Shown here: piece after piece, positions 1 to 11,455 of the stretch
How positions within the stretch are numbered: position 1 is the first letter of the stretch
Layout: the number at the start of each line of letters is the position of its first letter
Assembly: GCA_038030265.1 (NCBI GenBank)
Contig: CM075938.1
Location: forward strand, 20,313,009 to 20,377,008
DNA length: 64,000 nucleotides
Reading direction: 5' to 3'
From: Corythucha ciliata
Lineage: Eukaryota > Arthropoda > Insecta > Hemiptera > Tingidae
Notes under the pieces: generated by a model
The model's database searches: none
The model's input: the letters and a program-made list of their open reading frames with translations, nothing else
What the model was told of the DNA's origin: nothing
Position numbers and translations under genes: made by a program

Positions 1-3000
1 ACCATCCCCCGTAGTAGACGACGGTCATCTTAAGGGCGCGATTCAGACCAACGTTTTGGTCGTGGCTCATAAGTCGCCCTCCGCGGAATAATTTGTCGGA
101 TGGCGCGGCGCACAGTGACTCGAAAATCTGTCTCCGAGTCGAAAAAATCCCTCAGCGCCAGGCGTGGTGATCCAAGTTTTAGTGTTAGTGGTGAGTGAGA
201 GGAGACATTGGGCTCGTTTTTTTTTTTATTATTCTTCCAACATTAGCCTTGTCAAACAAACGATGTTCTTGACGCCGGGAGGGGAAAGCAGGAAAGCCAT
301 AGAGACGCTTTATATAAAATACAAAAGGGAAAGAAGTGGAGAGCTTGAAAGCATCAGACAACCTTTCAATCCACCTAGACCTCCATAATGATCCGTTTTA
401 AACGAGTACATTCCTTTTTTGAATACCCTCCCCCCATCCATAACCATTCCATGAGAATTACAGCGATGGCGGGGGGGGGGGAGTGAGGATGCTCTTCTCG
501 TACAAAGCAGTTTGATGTCCATTGTCTTCTTTTCATCGACCTGTGTGTGAAGCCTTAAAATCTAGGTCAATTACTGTAAGTCACCCTATGGGTTAAAACC
601 TTCAAAACCGAAAGGTAGACAGATGGTTGTCGCCTGTGATGGGAGAGGGGGAGAGGCAAGATTTTCGAAAAAATAGCTGGAAGAATTAATTAATTTACAA
701 CGAAGCCCCCGTTTTAAAAAAACACAGACCCTCACTTTTTTTGCCTTGTTAATTAATTGGAGGAATTTATTAACCTTTTAGACGTGGTGTTATATAGGGA
801 CACGGGGGTGGGAGCTTGAAATCCTCGGCGACGTCGACTAAGGTGCAAGGACACTGACCCCTCTGGTTATGTGGATTTCCCTTTTGGGATTGGCATACAG
901 GGAAATAATGAGATTATTCCAGAAGTGCGACTTAAATGTAAAGGACATCGCGCTGGAGATGGGGGAAGGGCGGACTTGGGAGTTGGAGATACATCGGTCT
1001 TATCCCGTATAAAAATACATTTGTGCATTCATGGGCAACTAAATATTATTATTACAACAATATTTTGCCCGGTTTGCTCCAAGGTTTTTTTTTTTTTATA
1101 GGGGAAGATTAGCCGTATAAGGCTCGCCGAGTGAATCTGGTTCATTTTTCAAGCACTTCGCCTCCAAAGTTCAAACTTAATTTCATAACGACTCGATCCT
1201 GGGCGAAAAATTAATTTATTCTACGCGTCCTCGGCGTTATACGACCGATTTATTAAATTAGCGTGGTGTATAAATAATTAATTTAAAAGCGTTTTAAGAG
1301 CGTTGATGACTGGGCCGCGGGGGAGATTCTTACAGGAAGGGCAGGTGTGCTGTCGTGGGAAATGGGGCACTCCCCGCGTAGCGGTGTGATTGAAGCAGGT
1401 GCGAACACGCGGTAGCAATAGAGATTCGCACTCTCGGGAATTCGAAATTATAAGATGCTGGAGGCTGTAAAGTGCAAAGGGAAGTATTTTCCAATTTAAC
1501 TGATTTGACCTTTAAAAAAAAACGTTGAAAACTACGCGGGTGCGGTGTGGGGCTGTTGTGTGATGTGAGGGCGTTGGCGTCGGGAGGCAACTCTATTGAG
1601 AGTATATATATATTTCTGCATTTCACGATAAAATAAAGCGGCGTATTATTATTTTACCCACCCCTCTCCTCTTACACGTCAACCTTCCGCTGTTAACAGA
1701 AGGAGATACGAGGCGAAGCGAAAAAAAAAACCCTTTCTGTCTCACTCGCTCTCTCTCTCGCCATTTATACAACTCTATCGTCCGGTGCTTGGAAAACACG
1801 GATCTCCCTCGTTTTTCAGCTTCATCTTTATCTCGTGTCCTTTAGTTATGAGTCCACCCATTATCTTCTTCGAGTTGTACCTCTCAACTTGTAGCCTGAT
1901 TTGTATTGTTTTTTATCTCGTTCCAAAGAGGATTTCCCCTCACCAACCCCTTTACCAAGGTGGAATCTAACGGGAGCAACCCCCTTCTCTTCCTCATCCC
2001 ACAGAGGTCCTCGATATCAATGGGGGCGGCAGGCCAGCTAAACTTTATGTGGTACTTTGCTTAGTGACGCACCCCCCCCCACCCCACCAGTAGACGCACA
2101 ACCCCACACCACTGAGACACTCACTATTTCTTTTTCTTTTTTTCTTTTTTTTATTCGCGAATGCGCCAAACACACACTTGTAACCTGAGAATCGGACATA
2201 AAGTTTCGGGAGGGCGGCACAAAAAGTCCCGCGAGGAGGGTTGAGAGGTTTATTGAAGATAATACTTCACGCTGGACGAGGTAATCTTACGGGGTAATCT
2301 GAGTCTGAGATGTCTGCCCACCCCTCATACAGCAACGCTCTGCGACTCCCCTTAGATGGTTTTATGCGTGTTTGATACTTCTATGGAGTCAACCCCTGGG
2401 GCCGACTTGTTCGCTTTATACGAATGGACAAGGCGAGACGTCGCAATCTTTAGAATTAACTAACGGTTGGTAGGGGGTTGGCGGGGGTGTGGAGGTCTAA
2501 TTGTAAGTGACTACTTCGTACAAATTGCTAGGCGCCATTTAGGATGTGGTCCTGCTTTCTTTCAAAAGTAAATTCATTAGCGTATATACGAGCGGAAATC
2601 CGTGTCATTGAACGATTTCATTCATTGATGGAAGAAGCCTCTTGAGGATATGAGACTTATGAGAGGTGGAGAAGGGAGCCACTGATTCTACTTATATGCC
2701 AGGGGGAAGGGAATGAGCTAATAAGTTGCATGAGCGGTGGGGAGTCCTCATGGTGTCGGGACGATCACCCGAGTGGCACGACGGGTTGCAGGCACCATTA
2801 TGACCACGAGCAGGTCGGCACACCGCACTCAGCAAAGATACTGAGTGTGTCACGGATCGATAGGGCCGTTCAGTGGCGGAGCTGTGGTGTCCTAGTCCAA
2901 GTCACAATGGTGCCAGGCAACGGGCAAGATATGTCGTTAATGAGCTCTCCTGTTTGCCAATCGACGGGTCGTGAAGACCCCCGTAGTGCGGGGTCGATGA

Positions 3001-3350
3001 AAAAGGAGGAGCCACATAGTTTGATTTGGGTGGAGCGGCCACTTTCAATGACTCTCGGTGTCTTTCCGGGATTTGTTTGGTGATTGTAGACAGGACAGTA
3101 ACGGATGAGTACCCCCTCCCCATCCATCACACTAGCGTAATGACACAGCTTGGCGTGATTTTTGGTTCCCTCCTTTTTCTTCAGGAGGTGTGAATCACTT
3201 CTCACCCTTTTCCTTATGGTCTTGGCAGCCTTGCCAACTGGCATTATGCTATTCCTGTCAAGTCATGCTCAAAATCACGTCAGAAATCGTTCAAAATTTT
3301 TGAATTTCGTCCTGTTAAATCACATACCCATTCCTTATACAGACTAATTT
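1..3350. other. anonymous sequence, no gene recognised
   Basis: Mixed AT-rich and G/C-tract sequence. Notable only for G run 471-481, C run 2072-2080 and poly-T stretches. Overlapping frames at 2730-3244 on both strands resemble nothing I know. Confidence 0.6.
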
Positions 3351-3504
3351 ACGTTGTGCGTGTACAATCAATTGCATGGCTTTGACCCTCTCCGAACCAA
3401 ACTTTTGCGAATTATTGGCTCTCACAGAACCAATAAGTAGTACTCTTGGGTCTTGCTCATGCATGTTGAAGCATTCGAAGAAGAAATTTCACGGATTTTG
3501 GACC

Positions 3505-3735
3505 TTAAGAAAACCCCATCATTAAAATAGTCCAGTCCATAAAATTAATTTTTTGCAATTAGTCAAGCCAGCGAAATTAGTTATTTGAATTAGCCTACCC
3601 CTCGAAATTGCTTTATGAATGGGTTAGCATCGCAAAATTGTGTATACTACGCACCGAAATCCGTGAAATTATTTCTTAGAATGAGCTAGCCCGCGAAATT
3701 AGTTTGTAATTAGCCAACCCCAAGAAATTTGTTTT
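3505..3735 (+). repeat. degenerate tandem array, CGAAATT...GAGCCA type
   Basis: Units of about 30-38 bp centred on CGAAATTAGTTTTTGAATTAGCCA, strongly diverged, with no two adjacent units identical. Confidence 0.7.
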
Positions 3736-3782
3736 GACGTCAAACGTCTTTAGGGAACCGTGTTCGTTTTCGCATAGCTACA

Positions 3783-3796
3783 GTTCCCATGGTAAC
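3783..3796. promoter_or_regulatory. perfect palindromic X-box-like site
   Basis: GTTCCCATGGTAAC is a perfect 14-bp palindrome fitting the RFX X-box. A CRE palindrome TGACGTCA lies 40 bases upstream at 3735-3742. The next bases, GGCTCACTTAGCAAC, closely match the sequence after the 11.95-kb sites, so the two loci are related by descent rather than being independent sites. Confidence 0.5.
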
Positions 3797-3813
3797 GGCT
3801 CACTTAGCAACTC

Positions 3814-4184
3814 ACTGTCCTTCACCCACGTCACGAGCAGTCCCAACCGCCATTGCGCTGGACCCAGTACATTATTAATTGTTCTAGGGCTGTGATTTTT
3901 GAGAGTTCATAAACTTCAATTTCAAAATTAACTTGCTCTGCTGCTCTAGGGTGAACAATCGGGAGTAAAGGACTGCTGGAGACGTCAGTCTCCACCCCTC
4001 CCGTCCGATTGGCAGGGGGAAATCTGCGGCACCTGTAGTGAAGTTTAGTAACCTTGGTTATAGTGGGAGGCAAGGTGACTAAAGTTTCTATAGGTGCCGC
4101 AGATCGTCGGCCATTACTGTCCTTCATCTACGTCACGCGCAGTCCCAAGCCCTTTGCGCTGGACCCAGTAAGTTATTAATTGTT
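3814..4184. repeat. module with 70-bp direct repeats and an internal hairpin
   Basis: Direct repeats of about 70 bp (3814-3883 and 4116-4184), about 80-85% alike, share CAGTCCCAA and GCGCTGGACCCAGTA. They flank 232 bp. Inside, 4021-4055 and 4071-4104 are inverted copies (stem of about 34 bp, loop of about 15). The 3905-4060 part recurs near 11320-11455. The layout recalls a miniature terminal-repeat element, but no target duplication was found. Confidence 0.6.
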
Positions 4185-4476
4185 GTTTTGGTGCTGCGAC
4201 TTGGCCGTAAATCTAGTGTCCTGAATTTTTTTTCTTCAACTTTTTTGTGTCGCTTTATTTTACTTGTCAAAGTGACCCCACTTTCAAATTAAAATCCTTA
4301 AGAACTAATAGTTCAGTTTCGTGCGTGAAAAAGTTGAGTTGATTCATACGTTCGGACGTTATTATAAAGTAAGTATTATTAGTTTTTTCCCCATTGTAAT
4401 ACATACAGCAACATCAAATTCGCAATTTTTTTTTTTCAATTGTACTATAATGTAGAGTACGATGCGTTACAACCGA

Positions 4477-4641
4477 AGTGTCCCGTAACACTTCTCTCTG
4501 GACATAAATTGCTTGACCAGCTTCAGAGTATAAACAATGACGAACATTTCTAGAAATTTGTGTTAAAGAACGCCGTGGTCAAATCCAATGTGATTCGGGC
4601 CTGTCACTCAATTTCAAGCAATATAAGTGTAGCGGGACACT
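4477..4641. mobile_element. small terminal-inverted-repeat element upstream of the transposase relic
   Basis: A 165-bp segment starts AGTGTCCCGTAACACTT and ends with the reverse complement of AGTGTCCCGCTACACTT. The similarity continues inward to ATTGCTTGA on both sides, giving imperfect inverted repeats of about 27-38 bp. It has no coding capacity. It may be a MITE of its own or part of the 5' end of the P-like element, 91 bp before its start codon. No clear target duplication is visible. Confidence 0.55.
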
Positions 4642-4732
4642 AAGGTGTAAACTCACCTTTAGTCATACAAAATATTCGATAAGTAAAAACACTAAATTTT
4701 CCGGATTCCTAATTTCTACTATCTTAATCCAG

Positions 4733-4941
4733 ATGCCTGGTACCCGGTGCGCCGTACTAACGTGACGTAACAGCCGTTTTAAAACTCGTCAAAAAGGCGT
4801 TAATGTGATGTACCACCGTTTTCCCCAAAACGCTGCATTAAGAGCAAAATGGGTCCTCCTCGCTAGACGAGAGAGAGAATGGAAACCCAGCTCGAGTTAC
4901 GTGTGCTCTGAACATTTTCAAATGACGACTACGAAAGAGAT
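4733..4941 (+). other. THAP zinc-finger domain of the P-element-like transposase, broken
   Basis: From ATG 4733 the frame gives a C2CH THAP signature: first Cys in RCAVLT (residue 6), then the block YHRFPQN, then W (TGG 4850), then VCSEHF with Cys at 4904 and His at 4913. The second zinc Cys (residue 11, expected four residues after the first) is replaced by TGA at 4763-4765. Directly after CSEHF one base is missing, and reading resumes one frame over with NDDYERD. The spacing otherwise fits the THAP family. Confidence 0.85.
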
Positions 4942-5691
4942 TTGCAGCATGAACTGATGTGTCTGCCTCCGAGAAAGAAATTGAAAACTTCAGCAATCCC
5001 TAGCGTGCAATCTTTGACCCCAGATGGAAAAATTGTAGAGCAATTGAATGATACACCAACAGCGGTGTCAGAGAAAAGCACAGAAAGTGATCCAGAGCCT
5101 ATTGAAGAGATTAACTACTGTGCAACTCCCCCGGAAACGAAAATTATAGAAAATAAAGGTACTTTTATTTGCCATTACAAAAATATGGAATAAGCAATTA
5201 GTTTACTCTGCAGGGGCAGATTCATCAGAAAATAGTTCCGAAGAAATTATACAGTTGTTGCGGTCCGAGTTGGCCGAATCGAAGGCTCAGCTTCTTCGTC
5301 AAAGCCAAGAGGTTTGTATATCAATCATATTCATGCCTAGTATAATTTGTATAATTGTTATTATCCCCGTTGTCTTAGTATTCAACGATTTATGAAAGTA
5401 TTCGAAACATTGTACGTGGTCATATTAATGGATTTTTGTCCTTCCAGATAACAAATCTAAAAGGTCAGCTGCAAATGAAAGATCAGACACAGGCTCATCT
5501 TGACGAAGCTCTTCATGAATTGAATTGTCTGAAGAAGTCATTATCAAAGCTCTTCAGCTCCAACCAGTTGGAAATTTTGATTGGAACCAAACGTAAAGGA
5601 ACGTGGACAAATCAAGATATCAACCAAGCATTTACACTGAGGTAAAATTTCACTAAATTACAACTCAAGTAAGGGGGAGCTGCAGGCTGCA

Positions 5692-6033
5692 GTGATGATT
5701 CCTCGAGCTCCTCCCCCCCATTCCCCTCGTCTACTACTCGGCGTGAACCGCCGCCTTATTTCTGCACAAATCCTGGTTTTTAAAGCCTCGTTTCCATCGT
5801 ATCATTTTTTTCAAATTTCTTCCCCGAAGTTACTTTAAACCTCCTTGAACATTTACCAAGAAAGACGATCTTCCGTCGACTTAGTTGAAAAAAAGGAATG
5901 CTGTTGCATATGTGAAATTTCTCGGAGATTGAAACGAGTCTTTAAAAACCATAATTAGTGCATAAATAAGAAGGGAAATTGTATATCGGGTAGTAGACGA
6001 GGTGTGATTGGGGGGGGGGGTCGAGTAATCACC
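5692..6033. mobile_element. inverted-repeat element in transposase intron
   Basis: The left arm (5692-5738) contains a C run followed by CTCGTCTACTAC. The right arm (5991-6033) contains GTAGTAGACGAG followed by a G run and TCGAGTAATCAC. The outer ends match too (GTGAT..TCCTCGA on the left against GTGATTACTCGA from the right). The 340-bp unit has no coding capacity and lies in the 2-kb intron, almost touching the next element. Exact ends are approximate. Confidence 0.55.
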
Positions 6034-6041
6034 CGTAAATA

Positions 6042-7495
6042 CAGGGTGGATAGGATAAGTGTGACAAAAAAATTTGGGTGAAAGTAGACCTCATTTGCGA
6101 CCGAAATCACCATATACACCATGGTCCAAAAATCAAAACCCTTCGAGATATGATTTTTCTAACGATTTTTAAGGCTTACATAATTTTTTTAAACTATAAC
6201 TCGAAAAACTCGCCCTCAATTTGAATTTTTGCAACTTTTGGTGATGGATTCGGAAAGAGCACATTTCCTGTCACGATTAGCTATTTTCGATAGACGTTAA
6301 CTATTTTATGTGGCTTCAAATGAGGCTCAAAGTCGTGCAAATCGGGGATTTATTCATTTATTTATTTTTTTCAAAAAAAGTCAATCATCGTACGTCCACA
6401 CTAAATCTGTGTGTACAGACAACCCGTGATTCAGAAAAAACATATTCAAAGTGTCCTTTACAAAAATAGTCATAAGCGTTTTCTTAGTTGATTGGCGAGT
6501 TTTCCTCAGAAATGACCATTTTTTAGCAAAATTAATGATTTTTCTCTTCAAAATTGCTTGTTTTGATCTGCAAAATTCGATCAATCCTTGTGATTTTAAC
6601 ATGCTAAAAAGGTGTAAAACCACACCCAGAGCTATCCTTGGAGTGGAATTCAATGCGTGCGCCTACCAAAGTATCAAAAAATGTCACTCCGGCCGCTGGC
6701 TGCCGGGTTAAGTGCATTACACTACTACAAGTTTCGACGTTTTTAGTTATTTAGCTATTATTCGGTATTAATTAACATTTCACTTTGTTACTCTACATTT
6801 GTATAGTCATTTTTGCTGATTCATCGCTAATTAAGTGAAATTAACGAAATTCGTGTTTTGTGAAACGTACTCTATCCGACACTCCAGCTACTATCAGTTT
6901 GATTCAACGTACAGCTTTGGATAAGGTTTTAGTGCTTTTTATCACGTTAAAATCACAAAACTTGTTTGAATTTTCCAGGTCAAAACGAGCGATTTTGAAG
7001 AGAAAAATCATTATTTTTTCTCATAAATCGTCATTTCTGACGAAAAATCTCCAAACAACTAAGAAACCGCTTATGACTATTTTTGAAAAAGACACTTTGA
7101 AGATGTTTTTCTGAATCACGGGTTGTCCGTACACTCAGATTTAGTGTGGACGAACTGGGACAGACTTTTTTTGGAAAAAATAAAATCCCCGATTTGTACG
7201 ATTTTGAGCCGCATTTGAGGCCTCATAAAATAGTTAAAGTCTATCGAAAATGGCTAAGCCTGACAGAAAATAGTGTGCTCTTTCCGAATCCATCCCCAAA
7301 AGTTGCAAAAATTCAAATTGAATGCGAGTTTCTCGCCGTTAGTTTAAAAAAATTGTGTAAGCCTTAAAAATCGTTAGAAAAATCATATCTCGGAGGGTTT
7401 TGATTTTCGGACCATGGTGTATATGGTGATTTCGGTCGCAAACGAGGTCTACTAACACCCAACAATTTGTGTCACACTTATCCCCTTCCACCCTG
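6042..7495. mobile_element. 1.45-kb long-inverted-repeat element with TA target duplication, inside transposase intron
   Basis: The element begins CAGGGTGGATAGGATAAG and ends CCCTTCCACCCTG, and TA flanks it at 6040-6041 and 7496-7497. The arms are very long, about 600 bp each (roughly 6042-6655 and 6880-7495), around a spacer of about 220 bp. By eye they are around 80% identical. No transposase is encoded, so it is non-autonomous. TA duplication and blunt CAGGG termini suggest the Tc1/mariner superfamily, but this is inference. The whole element lies within intron 5642-7664 of the P-like transposase. Confidence 0.8.
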
Positions 7496-9609
7496 TATAA
7501 TAATAGTAACAATAAATTGTAGGGGGGTTATAGTCATTCTTGTCATAGAAATAGTCACGAATCATCCATTTTACTAAATAAATCAACCAATGACGTACAA
7601 ATAACATTCCTTGTATCCAACTTGTATGTTCGTTGAATTAAATCGGCTTATAACTATTTTTCAGGTACTTGGGTACAAGGGCCTATACTCGGCTTAGAGA
7701 ATTGGGGTTTCCTCTACCTTGTGAAAGTACTATTCGGAATTACGCAAACAAGTTTATTATGGAAGAAGGAGTGATGAAAGGGACGTTAACCATTATGAAA
7801 TCTGCATGTGGGTCATAATTTGTCACCCAAAGACAAGCTGACAGTTCTGCAGTTCGACGAAATGAAGGTAAATACGCATATTGATTATTAAACGAATATT
7901 TTTATTAATGCGTACGTTTTCTTCTAGGTGAAGTTTGGGTACGAATATGACGAAAGGAGGGATGAGGTAGTTGGTCCGCACAATTACGTACAGGTAGTCA
8001 TGGCAAGAGGTTTATTGAGCTCCTGGAAGCCGCCTGTCTTCATGAAGTTTGGTCAAACGATGACAGCCGATATTTTGTACAGCATAATCACGAAACTTCA
8101 TGAAATTGGTTTCAACGTTGTCAGTTGTGTATCTGATTGTGGTGGTGGCAACCGGGGCTTATGGAAGACCTTGGATCTAGAAAACCACACAAAACTCGGA
8201 TCATTCAGGCACCCCATATCTCTGAAAAAAATATTTTTTTCCCCTGATGCTCCCCATCTCCTAAAATTGTCACGGAATTGGCTTCTGAAACCCGGTTTGG
8301 TTCTAGAGGATGGTTCTGAGGCTGGAAGGGAACCATTATTGGAACTTCTGGGAAAAACGAATTCAGACGTGAGGTCCATTTTCAAATTAACTGAGCTACA
8401 CGTAAACTGCGAGAATACACAGCGCCAATCAGTGAGACTGGCTTCTGAACTTATGTCGCACACAGTATAGCTGCAGCTATTCAAAAATACTGCACGCACG
8501 AAAAAAGTTATTCGACAGCAAGAGTTATATCCACAGTCAATCAATGGTTCGATTTGATGAATACGTTTGTCCCTCGACCGCTTTGGGCCAATGCTATGCC
8601 TCATAAATCTGCTTACGGCCTCAACCTTGTGGCACAAAACAACATTTTGGAAGAAGTGAGGTCCTTAATTCAGAGCATGAGAGTAAAAGGAAGGCAAAAC
8701 TTGATGTTCTTTCAAAGAGCAATTTTAATGTCCTTATCAAGTCTTCAGGGACTTTACATCCATGTGACCTCCGAATTTCCCGAAATCAAATATATACTCA
8801 CTCATAGGATCAACCAAGACAGCTTGGAAAACCTGTTTGGCCAGGTCCGAATGAGAGGTGGACTTCATGACCATCCCTCCCCCATGGAGTTCAAGAATCG
8901 CCTGAGATTGATTATACTCGGGAAGAATGGTATGGCTGGCCGAAATACGAACGTGCAAAGTCTGCCAGCAAACGAAAACTTTCTACTTACACCTATTTTT
9001 GATTGTGAAGAGGATTCCCCACCAGAGGCCATTGATTCAATGACAGTAGATGATCAGATCGCTGAGGTCAAGAATGGGCCGTGCAATGAAGCAAGCAATG
9101 GTGAGTGTTCGATTTCGGCACAGTCACATGACTTATTTGCTGAAGAAATGAAAGATGAGTGCTGTTCCGATGGGCTCTTGTACTTGAGTGGGTGGCTGGG
9201 AAAGAAATTCCGCAAGTCTTTTCCTGACCTCGATTTGGGGTGCCCCACTCAAGTGATGGACAAAAGTGACGAAGTGAGAAGCGCTGGCCATGATTACACT
9301 CCTCCGTCTTGGGTGAGGCAGCTCTCGTTCGGGGGATTAATAGAGCCATCCGACTTTCTTGCTACAAAGTGCAGGGAAATGGAGGAGATTTTCGTCACAA
9401 ACATGGGGAAAAAGGCCATCAAATCGAAACGTTTGCCTCTCAAACTATTACTTGACCAAGCAGAGCATGTAAATTTACCCGAATCGATGAAGAAGTGCTA
9501 CTTCAAAATGAGAATTCGAATTAGAATTAATTACTTAAATTTCAAAATTAATTTTAATTCCATTCAGAAAGCAAAACGATGCAAAAAAGTTATAAATCTT
9601 ATTTCATAA

Positions 9610-10535
9610 AAATATTTCCACGGCTGTATTGCTGTCGTTAATTATTAGAATATTGTGCTCGTAGGCAAGATAGTGATTTTTTGCCACTGTACACAATATT
9701 TTTTTTAAAACGGGGGTTGATTCTTCTTCATTCTTATTGGCGAAAAGTGAGCTTTTTCTTGCCTAGGCTGGACAATAATAGTTGGTATTTATCATATTCC
9801 ATTATTTTATCCATTACCATTATTGACGCGAAAACGTCCACATTCTGACGAGTCAGTTACTAATATAAGTCAAAAAATTGAAGTTTTCAAGAGAGCGTTC
9901 CAAACTTAAAACATTTTAAATAAACCCAAACTGTCCATGTTATGTACAAGTCCCCTTAGGAATAAGAATTCGGGTTTTTTCGTGACTTATACTCTTGAGA
10001 ACAGAAGAGTAGAGGCAGGCCGTCAAGCTGAATGCAAAAACGGAAAATGGCTAATTTTTGACTTACACTCTTAGTAACTGACACTTTAGAATTGTTAGGA
10101 TGGTGTTGCGCCAGAGTTTTTGTGAAACGCCCGAATATCTCCGGCATTACATAGGTAATACCAGAATAACATTTTTCTTGAATACTAACGTTGTTGGGAC
10201 AACAAAATGTCCGGAATAGAAGATGCATTCATGTTTTATCCCCAAAACTAGGGACCACATATTATATGTGGCTTTTTCCTTTTTGATTTAAAAAAAAAAA
10301 AAAAAAAATTGTTGGGCCCCCAAGTCCCTATCCTATGAAAGAGCGCAACTCGTGAACCTAATAAATATATATATTTTTGATTAATTTTTAAGCCAAAAAC
10401 TGTACGTACATTTTAATTTTGTACATGTCAATGTCATAAAAGGTCGAAAAAGTGACCGTTCTCCCTCCCTTAACTCCGAAGTACAAGGGATAAAATTGGC
10501 TGTAGCTCATCAAGTGAAACATTGACCTCGCCCTC
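9610..10535. other. sequence downstream of the transposase relic
   Basis: AT-rich, with an A run at 10290-10308. I see no terminal repeat that would mark the end of the P-like element. Confidence 0.5.
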
Positions 10536-10751
10536 CTGTGATCAGCCCCTCTATGCTACACTATTTCTCCTTAACCCCACCATGGAACTTCGGCTTGATA
10601 AAAACACTTGTCTTTACTAAACAGTGGGACAACCAATTGGTAACGAAAGTAGAGGGAAGAGAAATTGCAACTTGCATCTAATCCAAAGTCATGTAGAAAA
10701 ACTTTGATCTAATCAAATGAGCGGGTTCATGCTCTTCTTGACGGGCTATAG
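10536..10751 (+). repeat. dispersed repeat, copy 1
   Basis: Matches 16171-16356 over about 190-215 bases, including CTGTGATCAGCCCCT, GGAACTTCGGCTTGATAA, AACGAAAGTAGAGGGAAGAG and GGGCTATAG. Both copies are in the same orientation. No coding frame or terminal repeats are visible, so the repeat class is unknown. Confidence 0.75.
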
Positions 10752-11319
10752 GTACAAGGGTCTGGTTTGAAGGAAGCATATTGCGAATATTCCGGCTCAG
10801 TGCTCAGTCATAATATTGGATGGAAAGAAAATAAAGGAGGCGGAGGTGAATGGTTCAACAAGCAACAAGAAAATATAGGAAAACTCCAGAAATCGAATCA
10901 AGACATCTTTAAAAAGTACAAGTAAAAAGTGTGAGGGTGGGTGTACACTTTTTTTCCTCAACTAAAAAGGCTACAGGAGTAGGTATTATTCATAATGAAT
11001 AATCCAACAAAATAGGATCTGGTCAATGCATTTTAGTTTTAATATAAGTATATAAGACAAGTGATATTAATGGGCTGATCCGAGGACATTTTCAAGTAAA
11101 AATGTTTCGGTAGTAGTATTTCAAGTTGACTATTATATAGTCTGCAAATTAAAGAATAATTATAATTATTCTTGTGTCATATATCAATATTTGATTATTG
11201 ATAAGCTAAGCACTCTGATACCAATGTGTACGAGTTTTATTTCTAACTCCGTACCAGTAAGCTTTAGAAAAGTGTGTCCACGTTCACACAAAAATGTTCA
11301 TTTTAGAGCATCCATGACC

Positions 11320-11455
11320 GTCAATTTCAAAATTAACTTTGTGGGGAGAGCAATCGGAGGTTAAGGACTTCACATGACGTCAGGCTCCACCCCTCCAGTC
11401 CAATGGACTGGGGGAAATCTGCGGTACCTATAGTAAAGTTTAGTCACCTGAAGTG
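11320..11455. repeat. dispersed copy of the 3.9-4.06 kb repeat
   Basis: Shares with 3.9-4.06 kb the blocks AATTTCAAAATTAACTT, GACGTCAG, CTCCACCCCTCC and GGGGGAAATCTGCGG, and a following GTAAAGTTTAGT, in the same order and orientation. The hairpin arm present at 4071-4104 is not clearly kept here. The X-box array lies about 370 bp downstream. Confidence 0.7.

Larger units (their letters stand above)
4733..9609 (+). pseudogene. P-element/THAP9-type DNA transposase, decayed
   Basis: Relic of a cut-and-paste transposase that would bind its own termini through a THAP zinc finger and cut DNA with an RNase H-like core. Readable exons: 4733-5158 (THAP domain plus linker), 5214-5311 (charged, coiled-coil-like), 5448-5641 (helix-turn-helix region with TWTNQDINQAFTLR), 7665-7867 (ends FDEMK) and 7928-9609 (catalytic region and C-terminus). 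All four junctions have GT and AG and fit in phase. Family motifs seen: FDEMK, VSDCGGGN (Asp at 8135), SPDAPHLLKLSRNWLL, then NQDSLENLF (Glu at 8827) and RGGLHDHPSP. Breaks: TGA at 4763, one base short near 4919, one base extra near 7813 and one base short near 8457. The C-terminal part from 8458 is open for over 380 codons. I could not find matching terminal repeats or a target duplication, so the element ends are unknown. Identification is firm; activity is excluded as read. Confidence 0.9.

Noticed and set aside
2872..2900. CAGTGGCGGAGC as a hAT-like terminus
   Set aside because: No matching inverted end or target duplication was found nearby.
2730..3244. Overlapping open frames of 117 and 124 codons on opposite strands
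   Set aside because: No domain, motif, signal or splice context is recognisable, and the GC-richer local sequence explains the lack of stops.
4477..4641. The AGTGTCCCG inverted repeats as the P-like element's own terminal repeats
   Set aside because: Both copies are upstream of the transposase and no copy was seen after 9609, so they were called a separate small element.
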